A DNA stretch of 60,321 bases, taken from Ascoidea tarda (nom. inval.). Lineage: Eukaryota; Ascomycota; Saccharomycetes; Ascoideales; Ascoideaceae. Positions 55,537 through 60,321 of the stretch are shown here, piece by piece. The notes under the pieces were generated by a model. It ran no database searches. It was not told the origin of the DNA and was given only the letters and a program-made list of their open reading frames with translations. The stretch covers positions 1 through 60,321 of the forward strand of contig JAKTTS010000026.1 of assembly GCA_030560485.1 (NCBI GenBank), written 5' to 3'. The number at the start of each line of letters is the position of its first letter. The stretch's first letter is position 1. A program made the position numbers and the translations under genes.

Positions 55537-57909
55537 ATGTCTTATGATGAAGATAATAACCCCTTTTCCGAGGGGATCTCCACCTTAAATATCAACTCGA
55601 TTCAAAATTACAATCAAACTATAACCAGTGATGACGAGGGAATGGAAAGTGATCAATTCGTTGATTTGCCTATAACATCGGGGCCATCTTCTCCCAAGAG
55701 AGGATTAACCATAATAGATAAGATTAATAACAAGTACAATGATTACAACGATAATAATGATAATGAGGCTGATGGTGGTGATAGCAATAAAGGCAAAATA
55801 AATGTACCAATGGGATATAATTCAAGGGTTGAAAATGTTTTGAAAAATTCTAAAAGCTTGTGTATTCAAATACTCGATGCACATAAGAGCAATGAAGACC
55901 ATTCACGAGGGTATATCGTTTATACCATTCAATGCAATGAGTTGATTGTGAAGAGACGATATTCCGAATTTGAGTCATTGAGGGTGACATTGGTACGCTT
56001 GTTTCCGTATTTAATAATTCCACCTATTCCAGAGAAGGAGACAGTGACCGATTACGTATCAGCCTCGTCGATAACTTCGACTATCCGATCAACAGCAAAG
56101 AGCAATTTGAATAGCAGTGGATTTAATAACAATGGGGGTAATTTGAACGGGAATAGTGTGGCCAGTATTCATGCTAGTAATAAAGATGATAATAATGATA
56201 TTAATGGGAATAGTAATAGTGAGAATGGGGATACGAGTAATGGGAATGGGAATGGGAATGGGAATGGGAATGGGAATAATTTTGAGATGAATCAGAATGA
56301 GTTGATTGAGCATCGAAAACGAATGTTGAATGTTTTTTTGAATCGGTGTATTAAGATTAAGAAAATATTGAATTGTATTATATTTCAGCGCTTTTTAGAC
56401 TCGAATTCCAATTGGAACGAGGTATTGCTAATGGATATAGTTATTAATATTCCCAAAAACCGATTGAAAAGCAATCCTATTAATCCTGAATTGTCGACAA
56501 ATTTGCATAGTTATTTGCCTATTCCATCAACATTGAATAAGATTAATCCTGTTACTAGCAATATATCCACGGCCAATTCTAATGTGGGGAAGGGAAAGTT
56601 AAAGGATGGAAATGAGAATGAAGAAGATCAATATGGAAATGAAAATGAAAATGAAAATGAAAATGAAAATGAAAATGAAAATGAAAATGTGACTGTAAGT
56701 TTTAGTAATAAGAATAGTAATAATAACGATGACGATGACGATGACGATGATAACAATGATGACGATGATAATGAGGAAGATAATGATGATAGCGATAAAT
56801 TGTTAAAGTATTTAAATTTTGATAAGATCGAGAACAATTCGAGGCAGTATGAGAATTTAATTTGCAATGGGATAGAAAAGAGTAATAAAAAGATATTGAA
56901 AATATTCGAGGATATTACCGTTTTGTTGAATGAGTTATCCACGTTATACAATTCATTTTCATTGATATTGTTAGACGATAATATTGGGGTTGATACTATT
57001 GAGCGGAAAAACGAGCCGAAGAATAAGAATCAGGACAACGATAAGTTAATTGAGAGAATTTCATCGATTTATGAATTGAAGTATCTCAATTTCAAGAATA
57101 ATTTGATAATTAAATTTTATTTGAATTTCCAGGAACCGTTGCAGGAATTGTTACAGTTTAGTACGATTGTGAAAGAATTGATCAAGTTTCGGTATAAAAA
57201 GTTTTTGCAGATTGGGATTATCAAACAAAATTTAAATTCCAAGAAGGAGCTGTTGAGCAATTTGAATAATCTTGAAAAGGAGAGTGAGAGAATCAACGAG
57301 TTTATCTCGAGAGAAGATAGAAAAATAGAAGGGAGCAGAATGAGTTTCGATGGAAGTAGAAATAGGACAAAACGAAACAGTCAAGACTTGTCGAGGTCGA
57401 TTAGTACGAGAAATAGTGCTAGCAATGATAACGACAACAATAAAAAATTGGCAAAATCCACGCCAAATTTATGGAGAGGATTTCGGTATAAAAGTAATTA
57501 CGACGGGTACAATGAAAGAGATGATGAATCGCTAAGGGATTATTCCAAGAGCATCCCACCGCAAAACCATTCATTGACGTCGTCCAAGTTTGGGCTAGGA
57601 GGAGCGTTGAAGAACCTCAGCAATGTTTTCAAAGAAAAGGTGTATGATGCGAATCCCGAAAGGACTCGATCGAAGAATATATTGAGATTGAAGTTTGAAG
57701 TTGAAATTGAAGAAAACTTGTTGAAGCTAGCCAACCACGAGTTTGCGTTGTTGAACGAGAGAATCGTGGTGGAGTTGGTGAACTACGAAAAGAATTTCAA
57801 GAAGATCGAGTTCAAGAAGATCTTGTTGAACTACACCAAGCTACTCGTGGAGTGGTTCAAGAGCGACTTGGAGAACTGGGAGGAGTTAAAGAGGGAGTTG
57901 CAGGAATAG
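55537..57909 (+). CDS. PX-BAR sorting nexin, SNX41/ATG20 family
   Basis: 790 residues. The N-terminal DEDNNPF motif is shared by Snx41 and Atg20. The PX domain is split: the first half at ~98-166 holds GYIVYTIQCNELIVKRRYSE, then FESLRVTLVRLFPYLIIPPI with the phosphoinositide-binding RRYSEF; the second half at ~253-290 has EHRKRMLNVFLNRC and FQRFLDSNSNWNEV. Between them lie ~85 residues of Asn/Ser/Gly low complexity. IPKNRLKSNPINPE follows, then acidic tracts and C-terminal helices of BAR type. With Snx4, these proteins retrieve endosomal cargo and act in selective autophagy. I lean to ATG20, but the paralogue is not settled. The GTG at 55531 was rejected; ATG is 55537. Confidence 0.88.
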   Translation: MSYDEDNNPFSEGISTLNINSIQNYNQTITSDDEGMESDQFVDLPITSGPSSPKRGLTIIDKINNKYNDYNDNNDNEADGGDSNKGKINVPMGYNSRVENVLKNSKSLCIQILDAHKSNEDHSRGYIVYTIQCNELIVKRRYSEFESLRVTLVRLFPYLIIPPIPEKETVTDYVSASSITSTIRSTAKSNLNSSGFNNNGGNLNGNSVASIHASNKDDNNDINGNSNSENGDTSNGNGNGNGNGNGNNFEMNQNELIEHRKRMLNVFLNRCIKIKKILNCIIFQRFLDSNSNWNEVLLMDIVINIPKNRLKSNPINPELSTNLHSYLPIPSTLNKINPVTSNISTANSNVGKGKLKDGNENEEDQYGNENENENENENENENENVTVSFSNKNSNNNDDDDDDDDNNDDDDNEEDNDDSDKLLKYLNFDKIENNSRQYENLICNGIEKSNKKILKIFEDITVLLNELSTLYNSFSLILLDDNIGVDTIERKNEPKNKNQDNDKLIERISSIYELKYLNFKNNLIIKFYLNFQEPLQELLQFSTIVKELIKFRYKKFLQIGIIKQNLNSKKELLSNLNNLEKESERINEFISREDRKIEGSRMSFDGSRNRTKRNSQDLSRSISTRNSASNDNDNNKKLAKSTPNLWRGFRYKSNYDGYNERDDESLRDYSKSIPPQNHSLTSSKFGLGGALKNLSNVFKEKVYDANPERTRSKNILRLKFEVEIEENLLKLANHEFALLNERIVVELVNYEKNFKKIEFKKILLNYTKLLVEWFKSDLENWEELKRELQE

Positions 57910-58422
57910 GCGTAGAGCGAGTAGCACAAGCAGCACAAGCAGCACAGGCAGCACAGGCAGCACAGCGCCGCCCGGCCGCGCAACGCCCGCCGCCCGGCGT
58001 GTTGGCAGAGAAGGAGGAGAGCAAAAGCTGCGTCCTTCTTTGGCGCTACTTTTCCTTCTCAGTCCGACGGGCGTGTTTAAATTCACCTCCACTGCTTTTG
58101 CTTCTACAGCCTCCAGCACTGCTTTCCAGGCACCCATTGCTCCCATCTTCTTGCTCCAACTTTGCTGTCTTGACTTCCATTTGCCTTTGCATTTCCTTAT
58201 TTACTTTAGTTGCTGGATGATTCAACGTCGTTTTTGTCTTCCATTGCCCTCTTCTCGTTATCTGTCTATCTTTCTCCTTGTTTAGCTGATCCACTTTACT
58301 TCGCTGGATTACAATCCAAGTCTAGTCTAATTTCAATCTAACTTCAATCTAATTCAGTTTGGTTCAACAAAATCAAGGAAAACAAGAAAAAAACTGAAAA
58401 TAAATAATAAATAATAAATAAT
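57910..58422. promoter_or_regulatory. YAK1 promoter with GC-rich island
   Basis: 513 bp. About 57930-58000 is a GC-rich stretch (CACAAGCAG-type repeats, then CGCCGCCCGG words), then C/T-rich sequence, then an A-rich leader with TAAATAA repeats just before the ATG. Short open frames here begin at non-ATG codons or overlap repeats and are not supported. Confidence 0.5.
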
Positions 58423-60321
58423 ATGTCATCCTTCTACTATAACAATAGTGACAACAGTAATAACACCAACAACAGCAACTCAAACAACAACACCAACACT
58501 GCTAATCCTACAGCTAGTACAACTAACAACAACAATAACAACAACAGTAGTAATCAGTACACTCAATATTATGATAATCCCAATTCAAATCAACACCAAA
58601 ATCTAAATTCAAATGCAAATTTAAATATAAATTCAAATGCAAATTTAAATATAAATTCGAATTCGAATTCTAATATTCAAAATCAAAATCAAAATGTCAA
58701 TCCTTATTTCAATAATATATCAAACTCTCCTATAATCTTATCTGAAAGTAGATCCTCCTCAACAAAAACTCCATCCTCTTCCCACTCGAATTTCATGAAC
58801 CCTCCCTCAATTAACAATCAAAACTCTTTCTCAAATTTACAAAATTTCAATTTTAATTCTCCTTTTGTTACTCCAAGATCAAGTCTAAATAACATTGCTA
58901 TCAATAACAACAACAACAATATCATCTCGAACAATAATAGTAACAGCAACAGTGTTTCAAATTTCAACAACTCACAACAGCCGCCATCAAATAAATCCTC
59001 AACTGTTGATCTACTCAAAAGTCCATGGAACTCCCCAATTGATCAACCCCAATTACAACCACAACTACAAAATCAAATTCCTCCTCATTATTACCATTCT
59101 CAATCTCAAAAGTCTCCTCAAAAGAATACCGCTATCATCTCTTCTTCCTCCTCCTCTTCAACTACTCCATCTTCTTCTTCCTCCAACAACCATCCCAACA
59201 ACAACAACAATTCCACTGATAACAACCAACTTTCGAACAGATCAAGCTACTTAAAAATTTCACAACTTCCTACCACTTATGAAGACGACTCCTCATCAAC
59301 CCAAGACTACAACTCACTTCAAGTTCAAAACAAAAACTTCATTCGTCTTCCTGTAATTCCTCCCTCAAGAGCTCCTGCTCCTCTACCTTACTTCTCTGAC
59401 CAAACTGTTCAATTGAAATCAAACGAGAAAAGAAGACAGTCTGTAGCAGTAGCATCGACCTCAAGAGACTTTAATTCAAATCATCTACCCCCATTACCTA
59501 ATTTACCCCAATATCAATATCAAAAATTACAATCAAACAACCAAATTTATAATCCCAACTCAACCGTCAATATTAATAACAACAATAATAACAACAACAA
59601 TAATAGTAACAACAATAACAACCAAAAAACCTCATTCAATACTAATCAACAGTATTTGTACCATCAACAACAAACTTCTGCTGGCGTCTCCTCTTTAAAA
59701 TACTCTTTACCAACTTATCATAATCAGAACAATGCTTATTTTCCACAATCTCAATCTCAATCTCAATCCCAATCCCAATCCCAATCCCAATCCCAATCCC
59801 AAGCTCAAGCTCACGCTGAATACCAAAAGTTTACTAATGAACTGAATCAAATGAAAAGAGACCTAGATCAAGTCGATCAAACACTCAACCAAAAATTCCA
59901 AAACAAATTCCAAAATCAGTTCCAAAATCAATTTCCTAACCAAAACTCTGGTTTAATAGTCTCTCCTCCCATTGTCAAACAAGTCCACAATAAAATCGAC
60001 TTACATCCAATTCATAATAACAATCCAAAGTTTCGCCGGGCTTCCGTTGACTCAACTCATATCTCTCCATTAAACGCTTTGACCATCTCTTTACTAACAA
60101 CTTACTCCCTATGCTCTCCCAACTTCAATTACCAATCTTCAAAAAACCCCAAAAGAGTCTTGACAAAACCTTCAAAACCAATCTTACCCAACTCCTGTGA
60201 TAACGAAAATAATGACTACATCCTTTACGTCAATGATGTCCTTGGCTTTGAAGACAACAAAAAATACCTAGTTTTAGATATCCTAGGTCAAGGCACTTTT
60301 GGTCAAGTAGTTAAATGCCAA
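58423..60321 (+). CDS. YAK1: DYRK-family kinase YAK1, 5' part (cut by window edge)
   Basis: Open from ATG 58423 to the last base: 633 codons, with the rest of the kinase lying beyond the window. The N-terminus is Asn/Gln/Ser-rich with poly-Asn and SQSQ tracts. A Yak1-type block at ~537-565 reads RRASVDSTHISPLNALTISL, then LTTYSLCSPNFNY; the RRAS is a PKA-type phosphosite, fitting the known antagonism between PKA and Yak1. The catalytic domain begins at ~616 with YLVLDILGQGTFGQVVKCQ, the glycine-rich ATP loop, identical in pattern to Yak1. Yak1 acts downstream of PKA/TORC1 on stress factors (Msn2/4, Hsf1) and on Pop2. Confidence 0.95.
   Translation, partial: MSSFYYNNSDNSNNTNNSNSNNNTNTANPTASTTNNNNNNNSSNQYTQYYDNPNSNQHQNLNSNANLNINSNANLNINSNSNSNIQNQNQNVNPYFNNISNSPIILSESRSSSTKTPSSSHSNFMNPPSINNQNSFSNLQNFNFNSPFVTPRSSLNNIAINNNNNNIISNNNSNSNSVSNFNNSQQPPSNKSSTVDLLKSPWNSPIDQPQLQPQLQNQIPPHYYHSQSQKSPQKNTAIISSSSSSSTTPSSSSSNNHPNNNNNSTDNNQLSNRSSYLKISQLPTTYEDDSSSTQDYNSLQVQNKNFIRLPVIPPSRAPAPLPYFSDQTVQLKSNEKRRQSVAVASTSRDFNSNHLPPLPNLPQYQYQKLQSNNQIYNPNSTVNINNNNNNNNNNSNNNNNQKTSFNTNQQYLYHQQQTSAGVSSLKYSLPTYHNQNNAYFPQSQSQSQSQSQSQSQSQSQAQAHAEYQKFTNELNQMKRDLDQVDQTLNQKFQNKFQNQFQNQFPNQNSGLIVSPPIVKQVHNKIDLHPIHNNNPKFRRASVDSTHISPLNALTISLLTTYSLCSPNFNYQSSKNPKRVLTKPSKPILPNSCDNENNDYILYVNDVLGFEDNKKYLVLDILGQGTFGQVVKCQ

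Noticed and set aside
57852-58294. Open frames around the YAK1 promoter
   Set aside because: They overlap the end of the sorting nexin and a GC-rich repeat and start at non-ATG codons or within repeats.

Overview
The window looks like nuclear chromosomal DNA of a budding yeast (Saccharomycotina). It is very AT-rich, and its genes are compact, mostly intronless, and classic yeast families: TAF12, COY1, PAN1, SWI3, MER3/HFM1, UTP30, CAB4, SDD3, SNU114, EBP2, RPL17, an SNX41/ATG20-type sorting nexin and YAK1. There is also an alpha-factor-type pheromone precursor and a lysosomal-type palmitoyl-protein thioesterase that S. cerevisiae lacks. Introns are short, with GTATGT/GTAAGT donors and TACTAAC-like branch points. 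Two CUG codons in the SWI3 C-terminal helix fall where animal SMARCC proteins have leucine, which argues for standard CUG=Leu decoding. I cannot name the species.

Layout. 1-5.6 kb: 3' end of a BDF1/BDF2 gene, convergent with TAF12, which is divergent from the golgin COY1. 5.6-15.1 kb: PAN1 (-) and SWI3 (+) diverge from a GC-rich island with E-boxes. 15.1-17.3 kb: a decayed leucine-rich-repeat gene. 17.3-23.3 kb: the five-exon meiotic helicase MER3, then the thioesterase. 24-26 kb: UTP30 (two exons) and the pheromone gene. 27-33.8 kb: two low-complexity genes I do not recognise. 33.8-39.7 kb: a 5.9-kb stretch without a convincing gene, whose strand composition reverses across a GC-rich island and which holds a phased site array and a perfect palindrome. 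39.7-52.4 kb: CAB4, SDD3, a bHLH regulator, SNU114, EBP2. 52.4-55.5 kb: RPL17 (two exons) and a 444-bp DNA-transposon-derived element with 87-bp terminal inverted repeats. 55.5-60.3 kb: the sorting nexin and the 5' part of YAK1, cut by the window edge before most of the kinase domain.

The gene set is mostly housekeeping: transcription (BDF1, TAF12, SWI3), ribosome production (UTP30, EBP2, RPL17), splicing (SNU114), endocytosis and trafficking (PAN1, COY1, sorting nexin), CoA synthesis (CAB4) and signalling (YAK1). EBP2 and RPL17 share one divergent promoter with Cbf1/Tbf1-type sites. Low-complexity Asn/Gln/Ser tracts fill many of the proteins. Promoters tend to be small GC-rich islands in an AT-rich background. 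Three of the six coding-sequence introns I could place end in AAG rather than the usual YAG. I saw no rRNA, tRNA, CRISPR array or retroelement coding sequence. Start codons were set at the first in-frame ATG; several longer reading frames begin at TTG or GTG and were trimmed.
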